Notes: a model not told the origin generated them from the letters alone. A stretch of DNA of 64,000 nt from Candidatus Vallotiella adelgis (GCF_020541305.1 NZ_CP047396.1:806001-870000); one strand, 5' to 3'. Positions 11,376 to 22,100 are shown, counted from the first letter of the stretch. Numbers and translations are program-made.

Positions 11376-13151
11376 TTAGAAGGTTCGCAGCTTTGGAAAA
11401 ATCGGGTCGACGGTTAGCGGCTTCATATGCACTGGCTTATAGTCTAGACGATCACCTTCGCTAAACCACATCGTATGGCATAGCCAGTTTATATCGTCTC
11501 GGCACTTGTAGTCGCTCTGCGCATGCGCGCCGCGACTTTCCTTGCGCGCTTCAGCTGAAACCATCGTAGCGCGGGCAACTTCAGTCAGATTAGCTAACTC
11601 GAGCGCTTCGACTCGCGCGGTATTAAACACGCGTGACTTGTCTTGAAGATATACGTTGTCAGCACGTGAACATACTTTGTTAATCTTTTCGACACCTTCG
11701 GCAAGCAGCTTAGAAGTGCGGAACACGCCCGCATGCGCCTGCATTGTCTTTCGGATTTCTGCTGCCACCGCCTGTGTATGCTCGCCTGATATAGATGCAT
11801 CTAGCCTAGCGAGCCGCGATAACGTAAACTCAACTGAGTCGACCGGCAGTGGCTTATGATGCTTGACATCCCTCACCCTCTTAATAATATGATCGCCGGC
11901 TGAACGGCCGAATACCAGCAGATCCAGTAACGAGTTTGTGCCAAGCCGGTTCGCGCCGTGAACTGATACGCACGAGCATTCGCCGACTGCATAGAAGCCG
12001 TTGACCGGCTCTTCTTGAGCCCTTGGTGTGCCGATGACTTGACCATAGATATTTGTTGGAATTCCTCCCATCTGATAGTGGATTGTCGGCACAACCGGAA
12101 TTGGTTCCTTAACTGCATCGACGCTCGCAAACTTTAGTGCGATTTCGCGAATCGACGGCAGACGCTTCATAATTGTTTCCGCTCCGATGTGCGATAAGTC
12201 TAGAAGCAAGTGGTCTTTGTTTGGGCCACACCCGCGACCTTCTTTAATTTCTTGGTCCATTGAGCGAGATACGAAGTCGCGAGGTGCCAGATCCTTCAGC
12301 GTCGGTGCATAACGCTCCATGAAACGCTCACTATGCGCATTACGTAGGATACCACCTTCGCCGCGTACCCCCTCAGTGATTAGTACACCAGCTCCTGCAA
12401 CACCAGTTGGATGAAACTGCCAAAATTCCATATCTTGCAGCGCGATGTTAGCGCGCGCGGCCATCCCGAGACCGTCGCCAGTATTAATGAATGCGTTCGT
12501 TGATGCATGAAAGATGCGTCCAGCCCCGCCGGTTGCAAACAGTGTGCACTTACCCTGAAGAATATAGACGTCACCGGTTTCCATCTCGAGTGCAGTGACA
12601 CCGAGCACATCACCCTCGGTATTTCGGATTAGATCTAGCGCCATCCATTCAACAAAGAAATGCGTTCTGGCTTCCACATTCTTCTGGTATAGTGTATGCA
12701 GCAGCGCATGACCGGTACGATCCGCGGCTGCGCAAGCGCGCTGCACTGGCTTTTCGCCATAGTGTGCAGTATGCCCCCCGAATGGGCGCTGATAAATTGT
12801 GCCATTTGCATTACGGTCGAATGGCATACCAAAGTGTTCAAGCTCATAAACAGTTCTCGTTGCCTCGCGGCACATAAACTCAATTGCATCCTGATCACCG
12901 AGCCAGTCTGAGCCCTTGATCGTGTCATAAAAATGATAATGCCAGTTATCTTCGCTCATATTTCCGAGCGATGCGCCGATACCACCTTGAGCAGCCACTG
13001 TATGCGAGCGAGTTGGAAACACCTTAGAAAGCACAGCGACCGACAGACCGGCCTTCGCTAGTTGCAACGATGCCCGCATTCCAGAGCCACCTGCGCCGAC
13101 GATCACCACGTCAAACTTACGCGATGGTAGTAAATTCTTAATTGCAATCAT
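11376..13151 (-). CDS. sdhA: Succinate dehydrogenase flavoprotein subunit
   Basis: Oxidises succinate to fumarate and carries covalent FAD. The ADP-binding motif VVIVGAGGSGMRASLQLA is near the N-terminus. The flavinylation-site segment is VFPTRSHTVAAQGG (His). The active-site regions HPTGVAGAGVLITEG and HYQMGGIPTN are also present. The frame is open to 13211, but I use the ATG at 13149-13151 (591 aa). There the protein starts MIAIKNLLPSRKFDVVIV, close to relatives, and lies 4 bp after the sdhD stop. The longer form would extend over sdhD. The protein is intact. Confidence 0.97.
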   Translation of the reverse strand: MIAIKNLLPSRKFDVVIVGAGGSGMRASLQLAKAGLSVAVLSKVFPTRSHTVAAQGGIGASLGNMSEDNWHYHFYDTIKGSDWLGDQDAIEFMCREATRTVYELEHFGMPFDRNANGTIYQRPFGGHTAHYGEKPVQRACAAADRTGHALLHTLYQKNVEARTHFFVEWMALDLIRNTEGDVLGVTALEMETGDVYILQGKCTLFATGGAGRIFHASTNAFINTGDGLGMAARANIALQDMEFWQFHPTGVAGAGVLITEGVRGEGGILRNAHSERFMERYAPTLKDLAPRDFVSRSMDQEIKEGRGCGPNKDHLLLDLSHIGAETIMKRLPSIREIALKFASVDAVKEPIPVVPTIHYQMGGIPTNIYGQVIGTPRAQEEPVNGFYAVGECSCVSVHGANRLGTNSLLDLLVFGRSAGDHIIKRVRDVKHHKPLPVDSVEFTLSRLARLDASISGEHTQAVAAEIRKTMQAHAGVFRTSKLLAEGVEKINKVCSRADNVYLQDKSRVFNTARVEALELANLTEVARATMVSAEARKESRGAHAQSDYKCRDDINWLCHTMWFSEGDRLDYKPVHMKPLTVDPIFPKLRTF

Positions 13152-13155
13152 GCTT

Positions 13156-13524
13156 TTAAACTCTCCAAAGGATCTGTGCCGCATAGCCACTACATGCGAT
13201 GAGCCAAACAATCGTCAGCACTTGTAATGCGAGCCGCACGCTGACCGGCTTCACGTAATCCATCCAGATGTCGCGCATACCGACCCAAGCGTGATAGACA
13301 AATGAAAGTAGCGTGACAAATGTCGCAAGCCTCATCCATTGGATCGAAAAGATTGCTGCCCAACCATCATATGAGAAATTACCTGCTGAGAAAAACCAAC
13401 CCAGCAAGATCACAGTGTAGATTGCCATGACTGCCGCGGTCGCACGCTGCGCAATCCAGTCTCGTAGCCCATAGTGAGCGCCAACAACTAAGCGCCTCGG
13501 ACCAATTCCGTGATTCTTCTCCAT
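13156..13524 (-). CDS. sdhD: Succinate dehydrogenase membrane anchor subunit SdhD
   Basis: One of the two membrane anchors of complex II, helping form the ubiquinone and heme b sites. At 122 aa it has three hydrophobic segments (about residues 30-52, 62-82, 95-118). The characteristic early region is GPRRLVVGAHYGLRDWIAQRATAAVMAIYT, and FVYHAWVGMRDIWMDYVKP contains the anchor histidine motif. The start codon directly abuts the sdhC stop and the stop is 4 bp before sdhA, so the four genes form a tight operon. Confidence 0.93.
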   Translation of the reverse strand: MEKNHGIGPRRLVVGAHYGLRDWIAQRATAAVMAIYTVILLGWFFSAGNFSYDGWAAIFSIQWMRLATFVTLLSFVYHAWVGMRDIWMDYVKPVSVRLALQVLTIVWLIACSGYAAQILWRV

Positions 13525-13935
13525 TTAAAAGACTCCAAACAGTTTAAGTGCAACGGCGATCATAAGTACCGACGACGCCAGCACTACGACGATAGACGTT
13601 TTTTTGCTGCCCTGCTTCGTGACTGCATACTGCGCATCCAGTAGTAAGTAGCGCAATCCAGCGCAGAAGTGAAATATGTATGCCCATGACAACATAAGCA
13701 CGATAAGTTTAAGTAAGGGGCAAGCAAAGAAGGCTTTGAGAGACGCGAAGCTAAGCTCCGAAGTTAGGCTATTCTCAAGCAGGTATAGCGAGAAAGGCAG
13801 CAGAATAAACAGCAGTGCGCCGCTCATGCGATGCAGGATGGACACACGGCCCGCGAGCGGAAGCCGATATTTCAGTATTTGGCTAATATTAACATTCCGA
13901 TACTCCGGTTTTGGTTTCTTTACAGCTTCAGCCAT
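13525..13935 (-). CDS. sdhC: Succinate dehydrogenase cytochrome b556 subunit SdhC
   Basis: Membrane anchor of complex II and first gene of the sdhCDABE-gltA cluster. At 136 aa it has three predicted membrane helices. Family signature: RPEYRNVNISQILKYRLPLAG-type N-terminus, SILHRMSGALLF (conserved quinone-site Ser/Arg region) and HFCAGLRYLLLDA (heme-ligand His). The upstream region, which should carry the operon promoter, no longer has the intact GntR regulator found here in relatives, so control of the operon may be simplified. Confidence 0.95.
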   Translation of the reverse strand: MAEAVKKPKPEYRNVNISQILKYRLPLAGRVSILHRMSGALLFILLPFSLYLLENSLTSELSFASLKAFFACPLLKLIVLMLSWAYIFHFCAGLRYLLLDAQYAVTKQGSKKTSIVVVLASSVLMIAVALKLFGVF

Positions 13936-14379
13936 TGATATACCCTAAATTGAGACATAATCTGTAATTTTAACGCCTTTTCTTTTTATGATGTATTGCA
14001 ACAATATTGTGCAATGTTCGTTTTGGCATCAGAGTCGCAATATTGCCTTACTACATATGCAAAAGTAGGTATGGTCTAGGCTAAGATACTGCGTGTGTCG
14101 GTGACATTGATTTCTTTTCTGTAGGATGCAATTGTTTGGGTAGTAACATCTTAATCATCTATACCAATCTTGACGTACTTCAGCCCGACTGATTGTAGTA
14201 TGTATATGACAAATGACAACTCATGATCGAATAACCAGATGCAACGCCCAGCTAATAGCTAGGCGTTGTCAAGTGGACGTCGAATAGATCTTCCGAATGT
14301 ACTTTCCGCTGGTTCGCGCAAGCGCCGCATCCTCTCTCCAATGGCCTAATGGATTCCTGCGGCACTGCATCTAATCCTC
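13936..14379. other. sdhC upstream spacer
   Basis: No gene is seen. It should contain the sdh operon promoter on the minus strand. It holds an imperfect hairpin at 14242-14268: a 7-bp stem CAACGCC/GGCGTTG, one mismatch, then AGCT/AGCT around AAT. Confidence 0.5.
14242..14268. terminator. Hairpin downstream of the gntR fossil
   Basis: The stem CAACGCC/GGCGTTG is extended after one mismatch by 4 bp of AGCT, with a 3-nt loop. No T-run follows. The fold is clear; a terminator role is only a guess. Confidence 0.3.
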
Positions 14380-14577
14380 ATGCGAATTACTACGAACACA
14401 CCTTTACAGCGTACAGTTGGTATTGGCAACCAACTTATCAATCGTCTTTCGCGCGGTTTGCCTAGCTTATCTTGTAGCGTGCGGCTAACTCCTATCTTAA
14501 TTGAGGATAACTTTACCCAGCTTCCATGCGACCGACATCAGCTGATTAATCTGTTGATAAGGCGGGTTGAGCGAATC
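14380..14577 (-). pseudogene. Remnant of a GntR-family transcriptional regulator
   Basis: On the minus strand, NPPYQQINQLM (codons near 14536-14568) matches the typical start of Burkholderia GntR regulators (SPLYQQIKGLI). After a stop and a frame change, VSRTLQDKLG... leads to RCKGVFVV (14388-14405), corresponding to the winged-helix end RQGKGTFVA. Free-living relatives carry a GntR gene between sdhC and mdh, so position and pieces agree. Only part of the DNA-binding domain is left; stops, a frameshift and loss of the effector domain make it non-functional. Alignment was by eye from memory of the family. Confidence 0.7.
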
Positions 14578-14923
14578 AACGGTACAGACGAACCTCGCTT
14601 CAGGGCCATGCATTGTGATACTGAAGCTTGCAGCATCGTATTCATAATGTGGATTTATTATTATGATTACGATACTACTCATCTTTTTTGCTATATTTAT
14701 ATATCTTATATATCAAACATACTGAAAACGTACTATAGAATTGACTTTATTCCATTTTTCCTCCAGCATGCTGCACCTTAAGCAGGCTATTCAATATTCA
14801 ATGAGCGAGATAGTGTCATCATGCCTCGCTTAACCCCGCGCGCTCGAGCTCCACAAGATGCAGGTAGGTCTGACCGTATGTGGTTGTGAATAAAACTGCG
14901 CTATACCAACGCTTGATGAACGT

Positions 14924-14951
14924 TTGCTCAAACACGCTGAAAAACTATACA
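14924..14951 (+). promoter_or_regulatory. Possible sigma70 promoter for mdh
   Basis: TTGCTC (14924-14929) and TATACA (14946-14951) are separated by 16 bp, about 55 bp upstream of the mdh start. The -10 is good and the -35 weak (3 of 6). A clear ribosome binding site TTTGGAGG lies just before the mdh ATG. Confidence 0.35.
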
Positions 14952-15007
14952 GCGGGATTAGAATGCGTTCTTTGTTGCGTTTAATATCTTGTTTTGGAGG
15001 TTGATTA

Positions 15008-15988
15008 ATGGATAAGCCCGTCAAACGCGTTGCTGTTACCGGCGCCGCAGGCCAAATTAATTACTCATTGCTGTTTCGTATTGCTAATGGCGAACTATTT
15101 GGTAAGAATCAATCGATCATTCTAAATCTGCTTGATTTGCCGCAAGCAAAAGCCGCTATCAGGGGCATAATGATGGAGCTTGAGGACTGTGCTTTCCCGC
15201 TGCTATCAAATATCATTGTCACAGATGATCTGAAAATTGCCTTTAGAGATGCCGATGTTGCGTTACTAGTCGGCGCCCGTCCTCGATCTAAAAACATCGA
15301 GCGTAAAGACTTGCTGTTGACTAACGCCGAGATTTTCTCGGTGCAAGGCCGCGTCCTTAACGAAGTCGCTAATCGAAATGTAAAAGTGTTAGTAGTAGGC
15401 AACCCAGCTAACACTAATGCCTATATTGCAATGAAATCAGCACCGGACTTGCCGAAGAAAAACTTCACTGCGATGCTACGCCTAGATCATAACCGCGCGC
15501 TGTCACAACTGGCTGCTAAGGTTGGAAAGTCGGTTTCCTCGATTGAAAGACTTGTGGTATGGGGTAACCACTCGCCGACAATGTATCCAGATTTCCGCTT
15601 TGCAACCGCTTCTGGTCAACCGATAACTCAATTGATAAATGATGCATGGAACCGCAACGTATTTATTCCAACGATTTGTAAACGGGGCGTGGCGATTATC
15701 GAGGCTCGTGGGCTCTCATCGGCTGCATCCGCTGCCAATGCAGTAATTGATCATATGCGAGACTGGATAGTTGGTACTGACGGAAAGTGGGTTACTATGG
15801 GTATACCGGCCGATGGCTCGTACTCTATCCCGGAAGGCGTCATCTATGGTGTGCCGGTAATTATCGAAAACGGCGAGTACAAGCGCGTCGAGCATTTAGA
15901 GATCGATGCCTTCTCACGTGCAAAGATGGATGCCTCGCTTAGTGAACTGCTCGAGGAGCGTGCCGGCATAGAGCACTTGCTCAGCTAA
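15008..15988 (+). CDS. mdh: Malate dehydrogenase (NAD-dependent)
   Basis: Interconverts malate and oxaloacetate in the TCA cycle. At 326 aa it is full length for the cytosolic-type MDH of betaproteobacteria. The nucleotide-binding motif [19 protein letters not shown] is at the N-terminus. [15 protein letters not shown] has the mobile-loop arginines, [13 protein letters not shown] follows, and the catalytic His is in [13 protein letters not shown] (about residue 188). The ATG follows a strong TTTGGAGG ribosome binding site. The gene is divergent from sdhC. Downstream is a 1.4-kb decayed stretch before acnA. Confidence 0.97.
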   Translation: MDKPVKRVAVTGAAGQINYSLLFRIANGELFGKNQSIILNLLDLPQAKAAIRGIMMELEDCAFPLLSNIIVTDDLKIAFRDADVALLVGARPRSKNIERKDLLLTNAEIFSVQGRVLNEVANRNVKVLVVGNPANTNAYIAMKSAPDLPKKNFTAMLRLDHNRALSQLAAKVGKSVSSIERLVVWGNHSPTMYPDFRFATASGQPITQLINDAWNRNVFIPTICKRGVAIIEARGLSSAASAANAVIDHMRDWIVGTDGKWVTMGIPADGSYSIPEGVIYGVPVIIENGEYKRVEHLEIDAFSRAKMDASLSELLEERAGIEHLLS

Positions 15989-16641
15989 ACTAGCATATAC
16001 CTCGCACCTAATAATGTATACCTTGACACATACCTCAAGACATCTATTAAGATAATACACCAACCTAGCGCTAGTCTAAGCTCGAGATCGAGATATCGTA
16101 TAAGCTTTATAGTAAATAACACTTTTCAGTAAAAGTCGGCAATATTATATGTTTTTCACCGAAAGTAGTAATATAGCTAGGAATTTAATACCGTTGTGCA
16201 TAGAAAAAAATAGCCAATACCAGATATCAACTCTTAACTGATATTCAGTTTGTTGTATAGATGAAAAATGTTAATACTTTCTGCTGCCATCGATGTGTTT
16301 TTATCACTGCCAACATATGCGTCCGCCATAGCTGGTGTGAAAATTCTGTCCGATTCCAATATCAGCAGGCACAACGCAATAGTAGAGCTGCGCAGAAAAT
16401 AGCAGGTTTCCTGAGTAACGACAAAAAATGAGCGGATAACAAACATTGTTAAGCAAGGAAGTTAATAGAATCTAGGCCGGATTCTGATCTCCATTGTATG
16501 GATCTCGAGCCGGATACAGCGCCAACTAACATCATTAGCTATATGCAGTTTATCGTATTTGCAGCTGACTAACAGTCAGCGTGCCATTTATCAGCTCACT
16601 AATTCAAACGCTGTTCTACCTAACCCATATAAAGCCACTTA

Positions 16642-16665
16642 GCTCACATTATTCTTAATGTGAGC
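16642..16665. other. 9-bp hairpin
   Basis: GCTCACATT (16642-16650) pairs with AATGTGAGC (16657-16665) around a 6-nt loop. There is no T-run, so the role is unknown. Confidence 0.35.
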
Positions 16666-16708
16666 GTGCTGCTCGACGCGCGGATTTCGGACTCTATTTG
16701 TGCTGCAT

Positions 16709-16752
16709 CTAGTGTATATAGCATTGAATGCTAGTGTATGTAGCATTGAATA
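16709..16752 (+). repeat. Two tandem copies of a 22-bp unit
   Basis: Unit 1 is at 16709-16730 and unit 2 at 16731-16752; both read CTAGTGTAT.TAGCATTGAAT. and differ at two positions. It looks like a slippage duplication in non-coding DNA. Only two copies are present and there is no spacer, so it is not CRISPR-like. Confidence 0.75.
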
Positions 16753-17419
16753 TCGGTGGAATAGTCTATGGACTAGACTGAATAGGATTAGTAGCACGCT
16801 ACAGCATGGGTAATCCGTCAGACAACTGTAGCGCTATCTCAGACACTGCTAGCTAATCTTTCGGCATTTTCCTAGCCAGAGGATGCATCCTTTCTTGAGG
16901 GTGGTGGATATCCTCATTGCGACATTTAGGCTTAATTTGTTAAGCGCCTAAAGTCGAGAATTTGTTTAATATAGTGATCTAAGCGATATGTTATTGGTTA
17001 AGTGAGTGGGCTACACTACTCTAGCTTTTTATGTTAAAACGCTCGCCGAGGTAGTAATCATGTATATGCAGCTAGTCTGGGCGACTACATCTCATGCGCG
17101 GTAGCGCTATCGTTGATTTTAGTCGTTTGGCTTGATCAATGCTCAATTGTTAACGCTCTTATTATCGAATAAGACGACGGTATGAAATTTTCCGAGAACA
17201 GTAGTTAAATACTCAATTAGGAATCTCTGTATCGATGGTATTCCGTTTCTGATTACAAAGTTTCACGCGCATCTTAGTGTTGTTTCACCGATAAGTATCG
17301 TAACACTATCGTTAATTCATTACTAAAACTAGACCACCCCGAGGCGATGTTCATTAATAAGTATATCGATTGCTACATAATGTCAGTGAACCGAAGCGTA
17401 TCAATCAAAAAGGAAACAT

Positions 17420-20134
17420 ATGGCCCATAATCTTTATAACACGCTTAAAGAATTTGACAGTGGATCAGGTAAGGGTAAGTACTACTCGTTGCCGAAGCTC
17501 GGTAAGGCTCTCGGTATTCAGATCAACCGTCTGCCCGTCTCAATTCGTCTCGTACTTGAATCTGTACTACGTAATTATGATGATCAAAAGATCAGCCAAG
17601 AGCACGTCCAGCAGTTAGCAAAGTGGCAACCTAACGCTGCGCGCACCGACGAAATTCCGTTTATGGTATCGCGCATCATATTGCAAGATTTCACCGGCAT
17701 ACCACTACTAGCTGACATTGCGGCTATGCGTAGCGCTGCGCACCGCGCCGGTAAAAATCCAAAATGCATCGAACCACTAGTGCCTGTCGATCTGGTTATA
17801 GACCACTCCGTGCAAATTGACTACTTCCGGCAAAAAGATGCGCTAGAACTAAATATGAATCTAGAGTTCAAGCGCAATCAGGAGCGCTACCAGTTCATGA
17901 AATGGGGAATGCAAGCATTTGATACTTTTAAGGTCGTGCCACCAGGCGTAGGTATCGTGCACCAGGTAAATCTAGAATATCTAGCGCGTGGCATACACAA
18001 AAAAAGTATGGTCGGTGACATAATTTACTATCCTGACACACTGGTGGGTACAGATAGTCATACAACCATGATCAACGGCATTGGCGTGGTAGGATGGGGT
18101 GTAGGTGGTATCGAAGCTGAAGCGGGAATGCTAGGACAACCGGTGTATTTCCTAACACCTGATGTAGTTGGCGTTGAGCTGAAGGGTCAGCTTCGAGAAG
18201 GCGTAACTGCCACAGATATGGTTTTAACAATTACCGAAATACTGCGCAAGGAAAAAGTAGTCGGTAAATTTGTCGAATTCTTTGGCAAAGGCGTTGCATC
18301 GCTAACACCGCCGGACCGCGCTACGATCAGCAATATGGCGCCAGAGTATGGGGCGACGATGGGATTTTTCCCGGTTGATGATAAGACAATCGATTACTTT
18401 AAAGGCACGGGCCGTACGGAGAAAGAAACTACCGCGCTCGAAAACTACTTTAAAGCTCAGGATTTATATGGCATCCCATGCACTGGCCAGATTGACTATA
18501 CGAAAACATTAACGCTTGATCTAAGCATGTTTGTACCCTCGCTTGCCGGTCCAAGGCGCCCGCAGGATAGGATTGAAATTGGAAACGTGAAAAATACGTT
18601 CGGTAATCTGTTCTCGCTACCAGTCGCTCAAGATGGCTTCGCAAAAAAAACTGGTGAACTAGACAAGGTATACACAACTACCGATAGTATTAAATTAAAA
18701 AACGGTGATGTGCTAATCGCAGCAATCACCTCGTGCACGAATACATCAAATCCAAGCGTGTTAATTGCAGCTGGCCTGCTGGCGAAAGCAGCTGTTAACG
18801 CAGGTCTCACGGTAGCTCCACATATTAAAACATCGCTTGCACCAGGATCGCGGATCGTTACAGAGTATTTAAGTGCTACTGGACTGTTACCATACTTAGA
18901 AAAATTAGGCTTTACCGTCGCGGCATACGGTTGTACAACGTGTATCGGCAATGCCGGTGATCTAACTTTGTCGCTCAACGATGCCATTACTAAGCATGAC
19001 GTAGTTGCCGTCGCGGTGCTATCAGGTAATCGAAACTTCGAGGCACGGATCCACCCAAATATCCGTGCAAACTTTCTTGCCTCTCCGCCGTTAGTAGTTG
19101 CATATGCGATCGCCGGCACAATTACACGCGACCTGATGACGGAACCGGTTGGTAAGGGAAAAGACGGTCTCGACATCTACCTAGGTGATATTTGGCCATC
19201 CAGCAATGAAATCAATCAACTACTCACACACGCCTTAGATACAGAAAAGTTTAAGAAGAATTACTCGCAATTAAATAAGAAAAGTGATCTGTGGAGTCAA
19301 ATCAAAGGTGCTGCGGGTCAGGTATATCACTGGCCAAAATCAACTTACATCGCCGAGCCGTCGTTTTTCGCCGAACCCTTCTCAATGCAACCAGCTCAAT
19401 CTATCACTCCAGTTAAAAACGCTAGAGCACTTGGCATCTTCGGCAACTCGGTAACGACCGACCACATCAGCCCGGCCGGCTCAATCAAAGAAGAGTCTCC
19501 GGCTGGCCGCTGGTTGAAAAAAAATGGTATACAGAAATCCGACTTCAACAGTTACGGTTCACGGCGTGGTAATCACGATGTTATGATGCGCGGTACATTT
19601 GCAAACGTGCGCATTAAAAATTTGATTATTCCGGCTCAGCCAGATGGCTCGCGAGTGGAAGGCGGCTGGACTATTCACCAACCAAGCAGTGAACAGATGT
19701 CGATCTATGATGCCGCAATGCGATATATCTCTGAGGACACGCCGACTATTATATTTGCCGGCGAAGAGTACGGCACCGGATCATCGCGTGATTGGGCGGC
19801 CAAGGGCACGTACTTGCTCGGCGTAAAAGCGGTCATAGCGCGCAGCTTCGAACGCATTCACCGCTCAAACTTAGTAGGCATGGGTGTTCTACCGCTACAG
19901 TTCCAAAATAAGGATAGCGTGCAGTCGATCGGCATAACCGGCGAGGAAACCTACGATATTGAGGGCTTAACAAACGATTTTAGGCCACAACAGGAAGTTA
20001 TGCTCGTTGTTTTTAGCAAGAGCGGGATGAAAAAAGTGCCAGTTCTGCTACGCATCGACACGCCGATCGAAGTTGATTACTACAAGCACGGTGGAATCTT
20101 ACCGTTTGTGCTTCGCCAACTGCTAACAGCATAA
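17420..20134 (+). CDS. acnA: Aconitate hydratase A
   Basis: Isomerises citrate to isocitrate; [4Fe-4S] enzyme of the AcnA/IRP1 type. At 904 aa it is full length. Cluster cysteines are in [13 protein letters not shown] (about residue 439) and YGCTTCIGN (about residues 505-508). Other family segments are [47 protein letters not shown] and the C-terminal [22 protein letters not shown] with [13 protein letters not shown] ribosome binding site (AAAGGAAACAT) directly precedes the ATG at 17420. With gltA, sdh and mdh nearby, a large part of the TCA cycle is encoded within 11 kb. Confidence 0.98.
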   Translation: MAHNLYNTLKEFDSGSGKGKYYSLPKLGKALGIQINRLPVSIRLVLESVLRNYDDQKISQEHVQQLAKWQPNAARTDEIPFMVSRIILQDFTGIPLLADIAAMRSAAHRAGKNPKCIEPLVPVDLVIDHSVQIDYFRQKDALELNMNLEFKRNQERYQFMKWGMQAFDTFKVVPPGVGIVHQVNLEYLARGIHKKSMVGDIIYYPDTLVGTDSHTTMINGIGVVGWGVGGIEAEAGMLGQPVYFLTPDVVGVELKGQLREGVTATDMVLTITEILRKEKVVGKFVEFFGKGVASLTPPDRATISNMAPEYGATMGFFPVDDKTIDYFKGTGRTEKETTALENYFKAQDLYGIPCTGQIDYTKTLTLDLSMFVPSLAGPRRPQDRIEIGNVKNTFGNLFSLPVAQDGFAKKTGELDKVYTTTDSIKLKNGDVLIAAITSCTNTSNPSVLIAAGLLAKAAVNAGLTVAPHIKTSLAPGSRIVTEYLSATGLLPYLEKLGFTVAAYGCTTCIGNAGDLTLSLNDAITKHDVVAVAVLSGNRNFEARIHPNIRANFLASPPLVVAYAIAGTITRDLMTEPVGKGKDGLDIYLGDIWPSSNEINQLLTHALDTEKFKKNYSQLNKKSDLWSQIKGAAGQVYHWPKSTYIAEPSFFAEPFSMQPAQSITPVKNARALGIFGNSVTTDHISPAGSIKEESPAGRWLKKNGIQKSDFNSYGSRRGNHDVMMRGTFANVRIKNLIIPAQPDGSRVEGGWTIHQPSSEQMSIYDAAMRYISEDTPTIIFAGEEYGTGSSRDWAAKGTYLLGVKAVIARSFERIHRSNLVGMGVLPLQFQNKDSVQSIGITGEETYDIEGLTNDFRPQQEVMLVVFSKSGMKKVPVLLRIDTPIEVDYYKHGGILPFVLRQLLTA

Positions 20135-20879
20135 CACAAAATATACCCTGCCAGAGACGTGGCATCGAATCCACTGTATTGGTGACGCCCATAGAAAACC
20201 CTACGTCATCACACCTTAAAAGTTAGATTTTAATCTAACTTTTAAGGTACATTTTAGAAGCGCTAAGATTTTCTAGCTTCTAGCGTTTTAAGTGATGACC
20301 GTCTAAAGCCGTACGACAGATGTATCCATCCGCAACATAGCTTCGCTTAGCTGTAGTGTGATAACTCACTGTGTTAGTATTACACCTCTCTACGTATAGC
20401 CACCGATTAACTGTGATGACTTATTAGATTGTATCAACCTTAACTTTAGCTAACTACTATTATGAAATATAGATCTCTAGTACTTTACATATAGCCTAAC
20501 AGCGAGTGGCTTGGTCAATACACTAACAACTTAGTAGAAAAACTATCTCACAGCGTATCAAGCATCTCAACCAGTATATGCGCGCACTCAGCGAATACTT
20601 TATTGTTTGTCAGGATAGTGAACTCTAATTTTTTCAAATGTTATACAAACCGCATGTACAGTAGTTGAATATACTATACTGCCAACATATATCTACCTGT
20701 ATCCCGCTTGCCAATACAAACTGCATAAACTAGCCAGAAACAATTAATTAAGATACTTATCCGGGATAAGTATTGGTCCTGAGATACGTATATGACGTAA
20801 GCATATTCAATAACGGACAATGTACTATCAGCTCTAATCCGGACTAAAATATAAATTTGAGTATCTCAACTGGCACACT
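20135..20879. other. Spacer between acnA and the DUF2863 gene
   Basis: 745 bp. Apart from the hairpin at 20213-20248 I see no gene, tRNA or repeat. The right end must contain the promoter of the DUF2863 gene. Confidence 0.55.
20213..20248 (+). terminator. Perfect 17-bp inverted repeat after acnA
   Basis: The arm 20213-20229 (ACCTTAAAAGTTAGATT) pairs with 20232-20248 with a TT centre, starting 79 bp after the acnA stop. It is AT-rich and no long T-run follows, so an intrinsic terminator is plausible but atypical. Confidence 0.5.
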
Positions 20880-22100
20880 ATGCACTCGCGTATCGCTAAA
20901 CGTCTCCCACCCGACGCCGACAAGCTAGTCGGTCTGTCGCTTGCGCTTTTTGCGTCCGGAAGCCACATGGAAGACCGCTTCTGGGAAGGAAAGCTTGATG
21001 CACTAATCGATAAAGTAATTCGCAATGGAAACCAGACAGCGCTGGATGCAGCTTTAGATCATTTGCAGCAAAAACATGCAGGCGCTTACATCGCCCTCGC
21101 TGATATAGCCGAAACCCATAGCGAATCGCTCCATATCGAGCACAATGGTCAACCTTATGATGTACTGCTGATTGCTGCACCAGTGCTGACATGGACGCGT
21201 TACATGATCCCGTCTGGACCACTGAAAAACGATGTCGCTGATGCGCTGCGCGCACAGTTACAAGCACACATCTTCGCGACGCGGGCCAACGTCGCGTTAG
21301 CGCCATATCTTTACAGTATTGACCAGTTACCAAGCAATCATATCGAGACATTCCGGCTCGCGCAGCAACTTAGCCAGGCAGCACTAATTGGTGTTGCAAT
21401 TAAAATGAATATAAGTGATAAAAATGAAACGTCGCCGATCCTTGCTGATCCTCGTTTTATTCTATCTGTAGTCGTTGTTCCGGCTGGCGATCCGCTGTTT
21501 CGATGGCAGGAGGAAGATAATAGCGGCGCTCGTATCGAGCGTGAACAGTGCCTAGAACAATGGCGGGTACAGGGTGGCGCGAATCTGTCAGGCGTGCTGC
21601 CCGGCTGTGAATTTGACTGCCTGCTGCCAGACGCATATTACTCAGCCTGCCGAGATGCGGACCAGCAAATCCGCCCACATACCCTGCGTACTGCTATTAA
21701 GTATCTGGACGATACGCTCGGTGCAAAACCGGATGAACTGCGTGCGGTTATTGCTAGTTTCGGCGAACGACGTGTAGATGAATATCGAATTGCCTTCACC
21801 AGACGCGGCAGTAATAATGTAATCCACGGCGTGGTGTGGCCGTTATATGGCCGCGAGAATAGTAATTCTGGCTCAAATGATGAGGTTCTACCCGATAAAG
21901 ATCCAAGCTGTAACATGCTGGACGATATTATCGAGCTGTTCAAGAATATCGGTGTTACCGATATTCGACGTCACCCGGTACGATTTGAACCAGAGTACTG
22001 CGACGATTGTTCCGTGCCACTGTATGCTGACCCACTGGGCGAGATTGTGCATGCCGAAATGCCTGAGGATGCCGAACCAGCTCAACCTCACTTTCATTAA
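20880..22100 (+). CDS. DUF2863 family protein (function unknown)
   Basis: 406 aa, predicted soluble, no signal peptide or membrane segments. The opening (MHSRIAKRLPPDADKLVGLSLALFASGS) and segments such as DRFWEGKLDALIDKV, DALLDHLQQ-like, PVLTWTRYMIPSGPL and LYSIDQLPSNHIETFRLAQQL match the DUF2863 proteins of Burkholderiaceae as I remember them. A C-terminal CDDC motif (EPEYCDDCSVPLYADPLGE, about residues 367-385) could bind a metal or form a disulfide. No catalytic family is recognisable. It is intact in heavily eroded surroundings, which suggests it is under selection. The start is the ATG at 20880; the ribosome binding site is weak. Confidence 0.85.
   Translation: MHSRIAKRLPPDADKLVGLSLALFASGSHMEDRFWEGKLDALIDKVIRNGNQTALDAALDHLQQKHAGAYIALADIAETHSESLHIEHNGQPYDVLLIAAPVLTWTRYMIPSGPLKNDVADALRAQLQAHIFATRANVALAPYLYSIDQLPSNHIETFRLAQQLSQAALIGVAIKMNISDKNETSPILADPRFILSVVVVPAGDPLFRWQEEDNSGARIEREQCLEQWRVQGGANLSGVLPGCEFDCLLPDAYYSACRDADQQIRPHTLRTAIKYLDDTLGAKPDELRAVIASFGERRVDEYRIAFTRRGSNNVIHGVVWPLYGRENSNSGSNDEVLPDKDPSCNMLDDIIELFKNIGVTDIRRHPVRFEPEYCDDCSVPLYADPLGEIVHAEMPEDAEPAQPHFH

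Larger units (their letters stand above)
15989..17419. other. Long decayed spacer between mdh and acnA
   Basis: 1.43 kb with no credible gene. Free-living Burkholderia carry additional genes here, for example an HpcH/HpaI aldolase (from memory), but I could not match any fragment convincingly. A 70-codon minus-strand frame at 16234-16446 has no recognisable similarity. Visible structures are a 9-bp hairpin at 16642-16665, a 7-bp hairpin at about 16563-16579, and a 22-bp tandem duplication at 16709-16752. The acnA promoter must lie near the right end. Confidence 0.6.

Noticed and set aside
13152-13211. Longer SdhA start
   Set aside because: Extension overlaps the sdhD 3' end and is not conserved; the ATG at 13151 gives the family N-terminus.
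16234-16446. 70-codon minus-strand frame between mdh and acnA, tested as a remnant of an HpcH/HpaI aldolase or other lost gene
   Set aside because: Neither strand gives a convincing match.
16709-16752. Possible CRISPR or regulatory repeat array
   Set aside because: Only two directly adjacent 22-bp copies without spacers; a simple tandem duplication.
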